This document shows positions 1 through 10,796 of a DNA stretch of 64,000 bases, piece after piece (positions within the stretch are counted from its first letter, which is position 1; each line of letters starts with the position of its first letter). Made by a program: the position numbers and the translations under genes. The notes under the pieces were generated by a model. The model was not told the DNA's origin. It was given only the letters and a program-made list of their open reading frames with translations, and ran no database searches. Source of the DNA: Acestrorhynchus altus (taxonomy: Eukaryota; Chordata; Actinopteri; Characiformes; Acestrorhynchidae); NCBI GenBank assembly GCA_034509495.1, contig CM067503.1, positions 18,198,600-18,262,599 on the forward strand. Direction: 5' to 3'.

Positions 1-1236
1 TAAGTCCGAGCAGTGAGGGATACAACCTTAAATCGAACACAAGTACAGGAACAAAGTTCTATTTTCACTGAAAATATTGAGACCTTGGTAAAAGTTCTCT
101 GGGAGATCGAATCAAGCACAGGTGGACAACAGTCATCATTGGCCAACCACTGGTTCATTGTACAACGGTGAAAATGGATGAACAATGTAAAAATGTCTGT
201 AGATCTGTAACAGGTATTGGTGCATTTGTGTTAAACCCACAAAATTAAACTTGACAGTCTTTGCTTAAGTCTAATCAGTTCTAATCCACTGAGGTGGTGT
301 ACAGAAGCTTACCATAATTGTGTCACACAAACACTGACTGTACCCCTGGGAGGGAGAGGGCGAGAGCTAAAAATACACAGGTAAGGCTAAAATTAGCTGA
401 TTGTTTTTAGAGGTCATTACTCCATACCTCTACTTCACAAACCTTATCAGATCCGCAGTAAACCAAAGAGCACCAAGATGTTATTTGTTTAACTGCATTT
501 GTTTTCTGTATTGGATAAGAAACTAATAAAAATTAGAGGTGCAATGCCTAATCAACTTGTTGGTGACGTCATTATTTGTGTGTCTCATGCTAAGGCTAGA
601 AATATACATATATAAGTATGCAAATGCCAACGGCTGGTCAATACTCTGCAAATGGCAGGACCTGCTGTAGAAACTCTGCTGTGGTGGTTAAAACCCTCAG
701 TACTCATTTTGATACGATCAAACTAGTTCACCATGACAACTGACTGGAAAAAAAGAACAACGCTGCCATGCAAGACGACTTGGTTGTTGCTGTAGCTCCC
801 TTGCAGCAAGATTCAGAACGCAGTTCACACTTTATTATACAATTGTATCTTTGAATGCAACTTTGTTTGATGCTCGGCCCGCATATCTCAAAGCATCTGT
901 CCAAGGCCTGAACCTTTGATTAATCACCACAGATTAACCATATACTTTTACTGCCGCTGTCATTTTTTACAGTAATATTTCCCTCAATCTGGATTCTGAG
1001 CTGCAGTGAAAACAGCTGTCTGTCACATATGAACCACCCCTATGTCACAAACACACAGTGTAAAAATAAGAGTCACTAATACAAACAAACAAGCAAAGTG
1101 CATCAACATAATAGTCATTAATACAAATATAGCAGTAACAAAATTATTTTCAAACTGGAGGCTAAAATTTGTGTCTCACTTTTCTTTTTCTTAATCGATA
1201 GATAGATAGATATTAATATCCATTTGTTGGTCTCAC
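1..1236 (-). other. anks6: anks6 intron 2 (partial)
   Basis: Start of the second anks6 intron, running off the window. No exon-like open frame is seen. It holds a short GATA run at about 1196-1211 beside the donor and a palindromic TGACGTCA at 564-571, which I take as chance. No recognisable mobile element. Confidence 0.7.
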
Positions 1237-1763
1237 CTGGCTGTGGACGAACTGTTGTGATGGAGTCTAGGTAGTTCTTGACCTCTTTATGTTTAAGCTG
1301 CAGTGCCACTTCAAAAGCTGTTTTGGACAGAACGTTGAGATGGTCGGGATCAGCACCTCGCTCTACTAGCAGCTCAGCTATGCTTGCCTTTCCACTCAAG
1401 GTAGCTAACATTAGAGCACTCCAGCCTGTGGTCTTCTGAGAAAAGTTCACATCTGCGCCCCACTCTAAAAGCAGTCTCACCATTGCTTCAAAGCCATGCT
1501 GAGCACTAGATAACAATGGTGTGATATCTAGGAAGTTCTTCCCATTTTCATTGTGGTTACTATTGTTGCCATTAGCATTCCCTTCCACTGTGGACAGGTG
1601 GTCAAAATCATCCACAAAGGCTCCATTCTCAAGAAGGAGTTTAGCCACGTGTATGTGGCCCCCACGGGCTGCCATGGTGAGCACGCTGGCACCCAAGCGA
1701 TTCCTGCCATTGATCTCAGCTCCATTTTCCAGCAAGATATGAGCCACGCTCAAATGGCCAAAT
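1237..1763 (-). CDS. anks6: anks6 coding exon 2 (ankyrin repeats)
   Basis: This is the second coding exon of the ankyrin-repeat and SAM-domain protein ANKS6 (SamCystin, NPHP16), known as a scaffold of the ciliary inversin compartment that works with NEK8, INVS and NPHP3. On the minus strand the acceptor CTCTCTCCAG ends at 1764 and the donor is CCAG|GTGAGA, so the exon is 527 nt, phase 2 in and phase 1 out. It completes an arginine codon split with exon 1 and adds about 175 residues (113-287). Visible are ankyrin units with the G-x-T/S-x-L..A...GH...V..LL..GA pattern, an Asn-rich insertion (about 168-191) inside one unit, then two or three further units and the family signature TAFEVALQLKH ending SITTVRP. 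The next exon, C-terminal ankyrin units and SAM domain lie beyond the left edge. Family assignment rests on recalled similarity to human ANKS6 and is firm. Confidence 0.95.
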
Positions 1764-2789
1764 CTGGAGAGAGAAAGACAAAGTTAACCTTCTAATATCT
1801 GGCACCTATTTGACACTCAATCAAAAATGAAACTAGATTTCAAACCAAATAATTTAGAAAGCATCTTCACTAACAGTGTGACAGTCTGGCTACTATCTAA
1901 AATATTGAAGACTTTAAGGTGGAGTGGCCCTATTCTCTTAATAAAATGTTCTCTGTACAGTATTAGGTCTCTAAGGTAGTTCAAATCAGTATGGGATTAC
2001 TCATTCATCTCAACAGGTAGACTGGTAATAAAATCCATCTAGCGCTACATTTCCTAAACAACAACCAGCTTGTTTGTAGCTCAAATTGTCGAACTATATT
2101 TTGCTTTTTGCATTTTTTACTACTTAGAAACTCAAAACTCAAGATCTATTACATGCTAGTAATAACATCAAATGTACAGATCAGTACAGGATCATCATTC
2201 CAGAGAACATTTACACTGCTCCACAGCTCAGCACCAAGGGGGTTTATATCCCTGTAGCTAAGCCTTTCAAAATGCATGTATTTGAGCCTGATCACACTGG
2301 CCATGCTGTTTTGTTCTTTTGTCTGCTCTCTGCCTGAGAAGAGCTAGAGTCTGTGAGCAGTGACATCTACCATGTAGGAAATGAATGCAGTGGGTTCCTC
2401 TACAGATACAGAGCAGAGTAACCCCCCATCCCCCCATAAGCCCTCACAGAAGTGAATTGTGGATAAATTCCAAATGTTTTACCTCAGTTGACTGGTATAC
2501 AGTTGCTGTAGTCTTTCACATAGTTTATTCAAGAGATACAATGATTTTTATAACCTGTGTTGTCATGTTGTTTGTTTCGGAGCATGAACACATTACAAGA
2601 GGGTTCCAGCCATGCATGCAGTGCCTGACCTCGTACACGGCTGCATTTTGCTGATAAAAAATATGTCCTGAAGGCTGTACAATCCTACCAGAACTATAAC
2701 ACATTTGGAAAAGTAAGTCAAAACGGACTTGTTTCAAATTTGCATGTGGGAACATTTTCTGAACAAGGGATTAGAGAACATTAACATTT

Positions 2790-2790
<1 letters not shown>
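1764..2790 (-). other. anks6: anks6 intron 1, distal part
   Basis: Non-coding intron sequence. About 2160-2290 resembles the arm of a fish Tc1-type MITE (text near GGATCATCATTCCAGA also occurs at 58015). The rest shows nothing recognisable. Confidence 0.5.

Positions 2791-2870
<80 letters not shown>
2791..2870. repeat. Compound (CA)n/(TA)n microsatellite
   Basis: A CA run followed by a long TA run in anks6 intron 1, abutting the left end of the mariner-derived foldback at 2870. Confidence 0.95.
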
Positions 2871-2872
<2 letters not shown>

Positions 2873-3860
2873 TCCATGACAGAAGTTCTGTTGCTTACCC
2901 ATGTTGTGGAATAAAAAGCTCATAACCTGACTTTAAATTCATCCACTGGTTTTAGAAATGACTCATATGAAAGCTGAAACCCTCCCAAGGTTATTTTAGG
3001 AAAATTAATTTGCTTCACAGCAGAAATATTGGTCATTTAATGAACACAGAAAGGTCAGATTTTGTCAAGACAAACGTTTTGTCGCCCACAGAAAGTAATA
3101 TGAAAATCAAACAAATCAACAAAAATGCTATTAGAGCCATATTTAATATTTTGTGTGACTTCAATGAGCTTGAAGGACTGCATCCATGTGGTTCAACAAT
3201 GATTCATTGAAGTCATAATGAATATGGAGTCATCAGGAATAGCAAAGAATAGCAAAGAATGCAGTCTTACATGCCTCCCAGAATGGGGGTGTACAAAACA
3301 TTTGCAAGGTGGAAGGAAATATCAATAGCCTAAAATATCAAGACATTTTAGCTACCTCTTACATTCCCAATCATAAAATGGGTCAAATTTTGCAGCAGGA
3401 TTGTGCTCCATCTCATACATCCATCTCTATATCAAAGTTCCTCAAGGCGAAGAAGATCAAGGTGCTCCAGGACTGGCCAGCCCAGTCACCAGACATGAAC
3501 ATCATTGAGCATGTTTGGGGCAGGATGAAAGAGGAAGCTTGGAAGACAAAACCAAAGAATCTTGATGAACTCTGGGAGGCATGTAAGACTGCATTCTTTG
3601 CTATTCCTGATGACTTCATCAATAAATTGAATGAATCATTGTCAAACCACATGGATGCAGTCCTTCACGCTCATGGAAGTCACACAAAATATTAAATATG
3701 GCTCTAATAGCACCACAACTTCATTCACCAATGTTATGAAACATATCTTTGTATTTGAAGTAAATGATTTGTTTGATTTTCACATTACTTTCTGTGGGCG
3801 ACAAAACTTGACAAAATCTGACCTTTCTGTGTTCATTAAATGATCAATATTACTGCAGTG
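2870..3860 (+). mobile_element. Foldback Tc1/mariner derivative
   Basis: A mariner-type element rearranged into a giant hairpin. The left part (about 3016-3287) is the near-perfect reverse complement of the right part (about 3567-3860), separated by roughly 280 bp. The duplicated arm contains the terminal repeat and also the last ~50 codons of the transposase. The likely original left terminus is at 2870 (CAGTCCATGACAGAAG); the right arm lacks the outer ~145 bp and ends near a (GT)n run at 3870. The element sits in anks6 intron 1. Confidence 0.8.
3309..3695 (+). pseudogene. Mariner-like transposase, C-terminal half
   Basis: An open frame of 128 residues carrying the last two catalytic positions of a DDE transposase: Asp31 in LQQDCAPSHTS and Glu67 in QSPDMNIIEHVW, about 35 residues apart, as in the Tc1/mariner superfamily. 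The N-terminal helix-turn-helix and first catalytic Asp are missing, so the product cannot be active. The last part of the frame lies in the inverted arm of the foldback and also occurs antisense at 3130-3287. The initiator Met is merely the first in frame. Confidence 0.85.
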
Positions 3861-4041
3861 ACGCATGTTTGTGTGTGTGTGTGTGTGTGAAATCATTCAG
3901 ATTAAGTCTGCTGACACAGATGGGCAAATGCACACATTTAGTCCCTGTGCCAACAGAATAAGAACCCTCAACACTGAGCTATGGAACAGTGGAACTGTTA
4001 CACTGTTCTAGGTTACACTGTTCTAGGATACAGATGCCCAC
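3861..4041 (-). other. anks6: anks6 intron 1, proximal part
   Basis: Short stretch between the foldback element and the exon 1 donor. It contains a (GT)n run at about 3870-3888 and a small direct duplication of ACACTGTTCTAGG near 4010-4028. Confidence 0.6.
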
Positions 4042-4376
4042 CTGGCCGCCTGCATGAGGGGCGTCCAGCCGTAGTTATTCCTGCTGTCCACGGACGCCCC
4101 CTTCCGGAGCAGGAATCTCACCAGATGTTCGTGCCCACTAGCGGAGGCGAAGTGTAAGGCCGTGTTCCCTTCTTCATCCGTGCAGTCCACGGGTACGAGG
4201 GGCAGTCCTGCCCGGACGGCGTCCACACTGCAGTCCGAGACGGAGTCCAGGCGTGTCCGGGACTGCCTCCCTGACTCATTCCCAGCGTGCTCCAGAATCC
4301 TCCTCGCGCCCTCATAGTCTCCCTCGTCACACGCGCGGAATAAGAGAAGAGAGTGAGCTGGGAGTCCGAAATTCAT
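4042..4376 (-). CDS. anks6: anks6 coding exon 1 (start codon)
   Basis: First coding exon of anks6: 111 codons plus two bases. ATG is at 4376-4374; the protein opens MNFGLPAHSLLLFRACDEGD, like the LLLRACDxGD opening of mammalian ANKS6. A first degenerate ankyrin unit (about 8-35) is followed by a Ser/Arg-rich linker, then VDCTDEEGNTALHF starting a canonical unit (about 66-98) and the start of the next (99 on). The donor GGCCAG|GTGGGC at 4042/4041 leaves AG, which joins A of exon 2 to keep arginine in AAR-FGHLSV. GC content is much higher than in surrounding sequence, as usual for a first exon in a CpG island. Intron 1 is about 2.3 kb. Confidence 0.95.
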
Positions 4377-4680
4377 CGCGAGTCTCCAGTGAAGCTCTAC
4401 TTCGCCACGAACCGTTCAGAGCTCCAGTGTTTACTGGCAGCCCGCGCTTAAACCACATCGCGGGAACTGCTGGGAATGCTGTCACGGGTCCAGGAAGATG
4501 GCAGAAGGCATTGCGGCGGACTGCTGCTGTGTAAAAGTCACTGGAAGTTTGCTGGTCTGTTGATGAACTGAGTTAACGATCTCATAACGGCCCTACGAAC
4601 TCAGTCTGCGCATGCGCATGCGGCTGTGCCGCCGCTGCCGGAGAGGGACCTGTCCCAATTCTGCTTCCGCTGCGGTCTTA
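4377..4680 (-). promoter_or_regulatory. anks6: anks6 5' UTR/promoter, CpG-rich
   Basis: GC- and CpG-rich sequence directly upstream of the anks6 ATG, in contrast with the AT-rich surroundings. No TATA box is obvious, consistent with a CpG-island promoter. It includes an AAGATGGC element (YY1-like) near 4494 and an NRF1 palindrome at 4607-4618. It may be bidirectional, but no divergent coding exon is recognisable on the plus strand. Confidence 0.7.
4607..4618. promoter_or_regulatory. NRF1 binding-site palindrome
   Basis: TGCGCATGCGCA is an exact match to the NRF1 consensus (YGCGCAYGCGCR); a second overlapping near-match continues to 4624. It lies 231 bp upstream of the anks6 start codon, a typical position for an NRF1-driven CpG-island promoter. 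Confidence 0.75.
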
Positions 4681-4882
4681 GTGTCTCTTACCCTGAAAAG
4701 GCGACCGTCAAATCAGAGCGATTTTAAGCAAGTAAACACGTTCAGTTCTCTCCGTTTGGGAAGAATAAGCGAGATTTGGACCAAACCTTCACCTGAATTG
4801 GCATATTGCGTACATTTCTGAGTTTCGCCCAAATCAAGTCACTAGGGGAAGGGAGCATGGAGAGAAATGGGCGCCTTTTCTT

Positions 4883-5340
4883 TACAGTGCCTTGAGAGAA
4901 GACATCCACCCACAAATATAAATATGTTTAATTGGGGTTTTATGGGATAAACCATCACAAATTAGCAAGTGAAAAGAAAATGGTTTTCATAAAAAAAATA
5001 AAAACAGTTTGGAAAGTGTGCTGTGTGTTTGTATTGTCATCTGAATCTATATTTTGTTGGACCACCTTTTGCCGCAATTACAACTGCAAGTGTTTTTGGG
5101 TATGTCTATACCAAATTTACAAATCTAGAGACTGGATGGAGAGCATCTGTGAACAAACATTTTTTGCTACAGATTTAGGCCTGGACTTTTTTAACATGGA
5201 CAGGACCATTTTAACATGAATATGATTAGGATTTAGGGCCACCATCCTGCAAGAAGGTGAACCTCTGCTCTAAAGGTTTTTGAGGAAAACAGGTTTTTCT
5301 CCAGTATTGTCCTGTATTTGTAGAGGGTGACCTGCCATTT
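4883..5340 (-). mobile_element. Tc1-like element, 3' fragment
   Basis: Begins TACAGTGCCTTG, the usual end of a fish Tc1 family, followed by text matching antisense Tc1 transposase (for example the antisense of the TEL- and cysteine-poor C-terminus, TGCCGCAATTACAACTGCAAG). It corresponds to the 3' half of the family whose fuller copy is at 53823-55395, in reverse orientation. Internal deletions are present; there is no open frame. Confidence 0.75.
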
Positions 5341-5410
5341 TGTTTGTGTTCACTGGGTATGAAAACAAATGCATGCCACACTTGTCAGGATTTATTTATT
5401 TAAAAGTATG

Positions 5411-6446
5411 TACAGTGGTGTGAAAAAGAGTTTGCCCCCTTCCTAATTCTGTTTTTTTTTTTACATGTTTGTCACACTTAAGTGTTTCAGAACACCTCAG
5501 TGACTAGGCCACTCAAGTTTTCATTTTGTTTTTCCTTCAGCCATTCAGAGGTGGAATTGCTGGTGTGTTTTGGATCATTGTTCAGCTGCAGAACCCAAGT
5601 TTGTTTCAGCTTGAGGTCACAAGCACAGTGTTTCCCAACCCTGTTCCTGGAGTCACACCTGCTCTGCATGTTTTAGAGCTTACCCTTCTCCCCACACACC
5701 TGATTCAACTAATCAGCACATTAACAAGCCCTTCAGGGTTGCAAGGGGTGTGTTAAAGCCAAAATGTGTAGGGCAGGTGTGCCTCCAGGAACAGGGTCAG
5801 GAAACACTGCACTAACAGATGGTCAGACATTCTTCTGGATCTTTTGGTAGACAGCAGAATTCATAGTTCCATTTATCACAGCAAGTCTTCCAGGTCCTGA
5901 TGCAGCAAAACAGCCCCAGACCATCACATTTTACTGTTGGTATATTTACTGAAATGCAGTGTTACTTTTACACCAGATGTAATGGGACACACCTACACCT
6001 TCCAAAGGGTTCAACTTTTGTCTCATCAGTCCACAAGGTTTTCCTTTTTCTTGGGGATCAAGATATGTTCTGGAAAAATTGAACAGCTTTAAATTTTCTT
6101 TTTGCTCCTTTTGTGGTTTTCTTCAGGCCATTTTTGCCCAGTCTCTTTCTGATGGTGGAGGCATGAACACTGACCATAACCCTTTCCAGAGTGAGAGATC
6201 GCAATTACTTTCTTTCTCAGTTGTTCCTGAATTTCTTTAGCTCTTGGCATGCTGTATAGCTTCTAAGGATCTTTTTGTGGACTTCATGTTGTCAGGAAGG
6301 TCCTATTTAAGTGATGTCTTTATTGAGACAGGTGACAGGTGTGGCAATAATCAGGCCTGGGTGTGGCTAGAGACAATGTACTCAGGTGTGATGAACCACA
6401 GTTACAATATGTTTTAACAAGGGGGGCAATCATGTTTTCACACAGG
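5411..6446 (-). mobile_element. Tc1-like element with nested MITE
   Basis: The left end TACAGTGGTGTGAAAAAGAG..TTTGCCCCCT and right end GGGGGGCAATCATGTTTTCACACA are inverted copies. Minus-strand transposase relics include LNNDPKHTSNSTSEWLKEKQ (5487-5600 region), the second catalytic block of a Tc1 transposase. The frame is broken, and interrupted by the MITE at 5626-5809. It is a decayed copy in the anks6-RAMP intergenic region. Confidence 0.8.
5626..5809. mobile_element. hAT-type MITE nested in Tc1
   Basis: A 184-bp element with terminal inverted repeats CAGTGTTTCCCAACCCTGTTC and GAACAGGGTCAGGAAACACTG. Flanks CACAAGCA and CACTAACA match at 6 of 8 positions, the expected 8-bp target duplication of the hAT superfamily. 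A second, more diverged copy lies at 36516-36692. Confidence 0.8.
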
Positions 6447-7159
6447 ATTTTTTCCCCTTAATAATAAACACCTTGTGACAATGCTAAGGTCCAAAAATTT
6501 GAATTCAGGAATCCATGTACTTCCAAAAAGGATCATTTACTTTTTCTTGTTGGGGGTATCTGAAAAATATGCTACAGTTAATGAGTCACTTTTGTCCCTT
6601 TACGTTTAATTTAATTTAATTCTTAACATATCAGTAGAATAAAACAGGTAATCTGATAATTTTGCTTTAAAAAATAATTATAAATCTGAAAAAAACCCAA
6701 AATTATTTAGATACTTTTTGCCTCACAATACTTAATGGGCTTTTAGTCAGAATAAGTTGCAAACTGCAGATCTAAAATACTGATGAAAACATGAAAAAAA
6801 AAATTAAACCAGATAAACCAGATGTTAGAAGCTTAAATTAAAAACATAACATTCCATTAATGTTTCACTAAATGAAACCATTCAAGATGAAAAATGTAGT
6901 GTTCCAAATGCAGTTGCTGCCTTGACTTTTGTGACAGAAATTCTACGTTAACCCACAAGATGTCACTACTTCACACATTTTCCCAAAAATAATCCCTGTG
7001 TCTAAAGTTCACCTCTTAACCTCTTAACTTGCACTGAAGCTACAACGATGGCAAGTAATGGAAGCTTTAAAGAACCTAAATAACCAAATTGAGACACATC
7101 CTGGAGCTGTGCGGTGCACATGTTCTGATGTTTTCAGAATATTTCTATTAGATCCTTAG
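6447..7159. other. Intergenic, nothing recognised
   Basis: AT-rich sequence with several stop-dense frames. I see no gene, RNA or clear element. Confidence 0.5.
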
Positions 7160-7556
7160 TGTCTAGTGCGCAGTGAGTGGACACAGTATTTAATAACACC
7201 AGCAGCACTGCTGTGTCTGATCTACTTGTTTCACTACCATAATTACATTTTCAGTCTCAGCACCATGAGACCAGATTGACCAGCTTAAACTGGTATGGGC
7301 TGGTTTTTCCAGCAGGGCATTGCTACAAATGTCCCACCATCCAAATAATGCTTGCTCTATGGTGGTCCTGTAGGGTCCTGGCCATTGAAGAAGAGGGTGA
7401 AAGAAGGCTAACAAAGTATACAAAGAAACAAATGGACCACAGACTGTAATTATAGAACTACAATGTCTCTCCTATATGGTAAAAAGCTGAAAATAGACAA
7501 TGAGTGTAAAGCAAGAATTAATGTTAAGGCAGAGTGCTGTATGTTATCAGTTTTTC
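7160..7556 (+). mobile_element. Fish foldback element, right half (copy 1)
   Basis: Text such as CAGTGAGTGGACAC, GCACTGCTGTGTCTGATC, GTGGTCCTGTAGGGTCCTGG and CTCCTATATGGTAA belongs to the same family as 8500-9132. It contains an inserted piece at 7265-7315 resembling the fish CCAGCTTAAACTGG repeat family. Non-coding. Confidence 0.7.
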
Positions 7557-7937
7557 TAGCACAGCTTGTGCTAAACTGACGTTTTAACTTTTACAAGCCC
7601 ATGGAAATCTTTAATGCAGCATTGTATCCTTTGACAAGTTGGGAAATGTCTAATGAGTTCTCATCACTAGCTATAACTTTGATGGCGCAGGCATTCATTC
7701 ATGAGCATTCATGAGAACTGCATAACCCTGCATAACCCAAGTCAGATTTGTCCTGCATTATGTATCTCTCAGCTTGTCCAGAAATGTATAGTATAAGTAT
7801 AAAGCATGTCCTTTGGGAGTGGACTGACAAATCATACTTCCTGTCTGTAGCCCATGAGCAGGAAATACCAATTTTTGTAATACTGATTTTGTCCCAAACT
7901 ACCACTACCACTACTAACCCTGAATGCATGTGCTTAT

Positions 7938-8160
7938 TCATTCATCTTCTTATATGCTTCTTCCAAGTTAGGGTCACAGTGTGCTTGAAGCCTACCCAGA
8001 AACACTGGGTGCAGGGCAGGAATACCCCCCTCACACCCAGGGGCAAATTAGCATAGTTCACCTGACACGTTCAGGAGGGAAATGTAGTGCCTAGAAGAAA
8101 CTCACAGAGGAGAGCAAGGATTGAAATCACAAGCCCAGGGCCTTGGAGCTGCCCAGTACA
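7938..8160 (-). repeat. Retroposon (ATGG-tailed family), antisense copy
   Basis: Starts at a degraded ATTCATTC tail and continues GGGTCACAGTG, GCAGGGCAGGAATACCCCCC, CACCCAGGGGCAAATTAGCA. This is the reverse complement of the family seen in plus orientation at 33292-33466 and about 62405-62530, which ends in an (ATGG)n tail. It is probably LINE-mobilised; I do not recognise the exact subfamily. Confidence 0.65.
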
Positions 8161-8499
8161 CACACATTCCGATGTTTTCTCCCTTAGTTCTCAGAGACTG
8201 TGTCCATGGGGTCGTTACACTGTGAGTGTCGGCCTCTGAAAGACATATGGTCCTACTGTTTGGACCATATGTTCAGTAAACAAGCAGTGATATATAATTA
8301 TAGCACATATACACAAATTATGTGCATGTGCAAAGTAATGTGCATTAAATATCAGGTAAATGTTGTGTATCAAAAAGTGAATATTCAACTTGTGCACATG
8401 GAGGCCAATTTGAATAATAATTGAGTGACCCATTACAATATGCAGTACATTTATTGCCTGATTTTGCCTTTTTTTTTTTTAAGGCCAAAAATCTGCATA

Positions 8500-9132
8500 T
8501 AGAGCAGTCAGCCATAACGGTCCATACTCTCTACACTCGTTGTCCATTTTATCAGCTCCACTTTCCATAAAGGAGCACTTTGCAGTGCTATGATTACAGA
8601 CTGCAGTCCATCTGTTTCTCCCTAGTTTCTCTAGCATCTTTTCACCGTTTTCTTTAATGGTCATGACTCCACAGGACCACCACCGAGCAGGTATTATTTG
8701 TGTGGTGAGTCATTCTCAGCACTGCAGTGATACCATCATGGGGGTGGTGTGGATCAGACACAGCAATGCTGCTGGATGTTTTCAAATGCCTCACTATCAC
8801 TGCTCACCGCAGTGTCCACCAGCCAGAAATATACCATCAGGATCCTGTGGGTAGTATCCTGTGACAACTGATGAAGGACAATAGGAACACCCACACAAAC
8901 TGTGCAGCAACAGATGAGCTTCTGACTTTACATCTACAGAACATGGTCCAACTAGGTAGGAGTGTCGTAGGGTCCTGACCATTGCAGAACAGGATGAAAG
9001 GAGGCTAACAATGTATACATAGAAACAGATGGTCTATAATTGTAGAGTCTCTCCTATATGGTAAAAAGGGCTGACAATGAGTGTTGAAACAAAGAGTTGG
9101 TATTAATGTTATGGCTGAGCAGTATACTGTAT
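8500..9132. mobile_element. Fish foldback element, near-complete (copy 2)
   Basis: A palindromic element of about 630 bp. The outer left arm (TTATCAGCTCCACTTTCCAT, CAGTCCATCTGTTTCTC, GTCATGACTCCACAGGACCACC) is the diverged reverse complement of the outer right arm (GGTCCTGACCATTGCAGAAC, AACAGATGG, CTCCTATATGG). No coding potential is visible. Partial copies lie at 7160-7556 and 11521-11695. Confidence 0.75.
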
Positions 9133-10500
9133 GTTAACAGCTTTTTCTCTTATTGGTTCCAGTTCCTGCTTGTATTAAACTGTCATGTTTTAACTTATAC
9201 AAGCCAATGGAAACCTTTAAATTTTTAACAGCTGACAACAACATTGTACCCTTTGGCAATTTGGGAAAGTCTAATGAAGTCAGTATGAGGGGGGAGTTTA
9301 TGTAATCAGTTCTCATCTCCAAAGTCTGCCCTGACCTCAAATAGTCACAGCCTTTGGGGAGATTTTGAAATAGATCATAAAAGCTTCAACAGTATTCCCA
9401 GTGTTTAAAATATTTGTCTCTTCTGAAATCTTCTTAGATGACACAATGGAAACTAAAAAAAAACTAGTCTGCTGAAAAATAAGGAAATGATGAAATTAAC
9501 TGACTGGGTGCAAATGTAAACATAACTGCCATAATTCATAATTTTCTTTAGGATTTCATCTTTACAACCCTAGGCTAATGGCTAATTTGCCAACACATTG
9601 TATTGCAAAGTATTTATAGGATACAGTCACACATGCAGGATATTGTTATTTTCAAGAGATTATAGGCTACTCAAATTTGTCTTCGTTTGAGATTAAATTT
9701 TTTTACAGAATTTAAATAGAAGAAATTGACCATACTTTGATCATACATGGACTAAATAACACTTTATATGTCAGAAATCCTGTTAACATTTGAGTGTTTT
9801 GAGCTGAAACGTCCTAAATGTCCTTTATTATTTGTGTTATGTATCAGTTCTCAGGATTTTTACACTGTCAGCAAAGAAAGATGGCAAAGAAAACCCTTCT
9901 TTTTTTCATCTGTAATTCAATATATGGGTCAGTGATGTCATTGGCCCTGCCCCCTTACACTGATCAGTCAGAGTCTGCATGCAGGTTGAGCATGTTCACG
10001 TGGACAGAGCAGTAAACATGCACTGGAAGGCTGCTTTGGCATCTAAATTGGAATTTAGACGTTTGATAAACCTGTGTGCAGTAATCTAAGTTTTCAAGCT
10101 CAGCAGTATCCTTTCACATTTAGTTACTAATATCAAAACACAAGGACGTTTTTCTTAAAGGAGCAGGAGAAAAATTAAGACACACCCATGGTCCCGACAA
10201 ATGCTATTATTTTATGTTACAATATATATATAAATTAAATAAAACAAAATTAAATACACAAAATGCTCAAATATTGTTTAAATGTAGTACATCCCAAAAT
10301 TATAATTTTGTGAAAAAGCTTTTTCATTTTTGTCCAAAATCTAATAAAAAAATAAACTGTCATATATTTTATTTTCAATACACTTAGAGGGAAATATTTG
10401 CTTTATTTTTCATCAGGCTTATAGCTCATGAAAATATGAAATCCAGTATCTTGCAAAGTGATCGTGATAGTATACAGGTGGGACTACTAGGCAGATGATT
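9133..10500. other. Intergenic; holds local and dispersed duplicates
   Basis: 9131-9320 is a diverged copy of 7541-7680 (shared GTTTTAACTT.TACAAGCC and GGGAAA.GTCTAATGA). 9608-9790 resembles 60850-61030 (shared TATTTATAGRA, GTCACACATGC, GCTACTCAAATYTTC, TTTGAGATTAAA). No gene seen. Confidence 0.55.
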
Positions 10501-10680
10501 TGCTTCAAGCAGTTGCTATAACATTAATAAAAGCTTTCTGTCATGCTAAGGGGTTGTTGGGTAGTTATATAGAGAGGTGGTTAGATAGAGAGGTGGTTAG
10601 ATAGAGAGGTGGTTGCTTTTATGTTAAGGTTTTGTTAGGAAGTTTCAAGGCTGTTGCTGAACAGTTACTGTGACTTTTCA
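10500..10680. repeat. GGTGGTT minisatellite-like repeat
   Basis: About two and a half units of the 18-mer AGAGAGGTGGTTAGATAG (10571-10614) embedded in degenerate GGTTGCT/AGGTGTTG-type repeats of the kind also seen at 33690-33900 and 43008-43345. Confidence 0.7.
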
Positions 10681-10796
10681 GATCCTTGCTATTCTGTTAA
10701 ATGACAATATATCTTCACATATTTAACCTTCACCAGTCTCTGTAAATTGTACTTGGGGCAGGATATAAAGAAAGAATAAAACATTACACTCAAATA

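Noticed and set aside
564..571. TGACGTCA CRE in anks6 intron 2
   Set aside because: A lone 8-mer deep in AT-rich intron DNA is expected by chance in a window this size.
4612..4821. Divergent plus-strand gene starting in the anks6 promoter
   Set aside because: The 69-residue frame is Arg/Ser-rich from CpG-rich DNA and resembles no protein; its ATG is part of the NRF1 palindrome.
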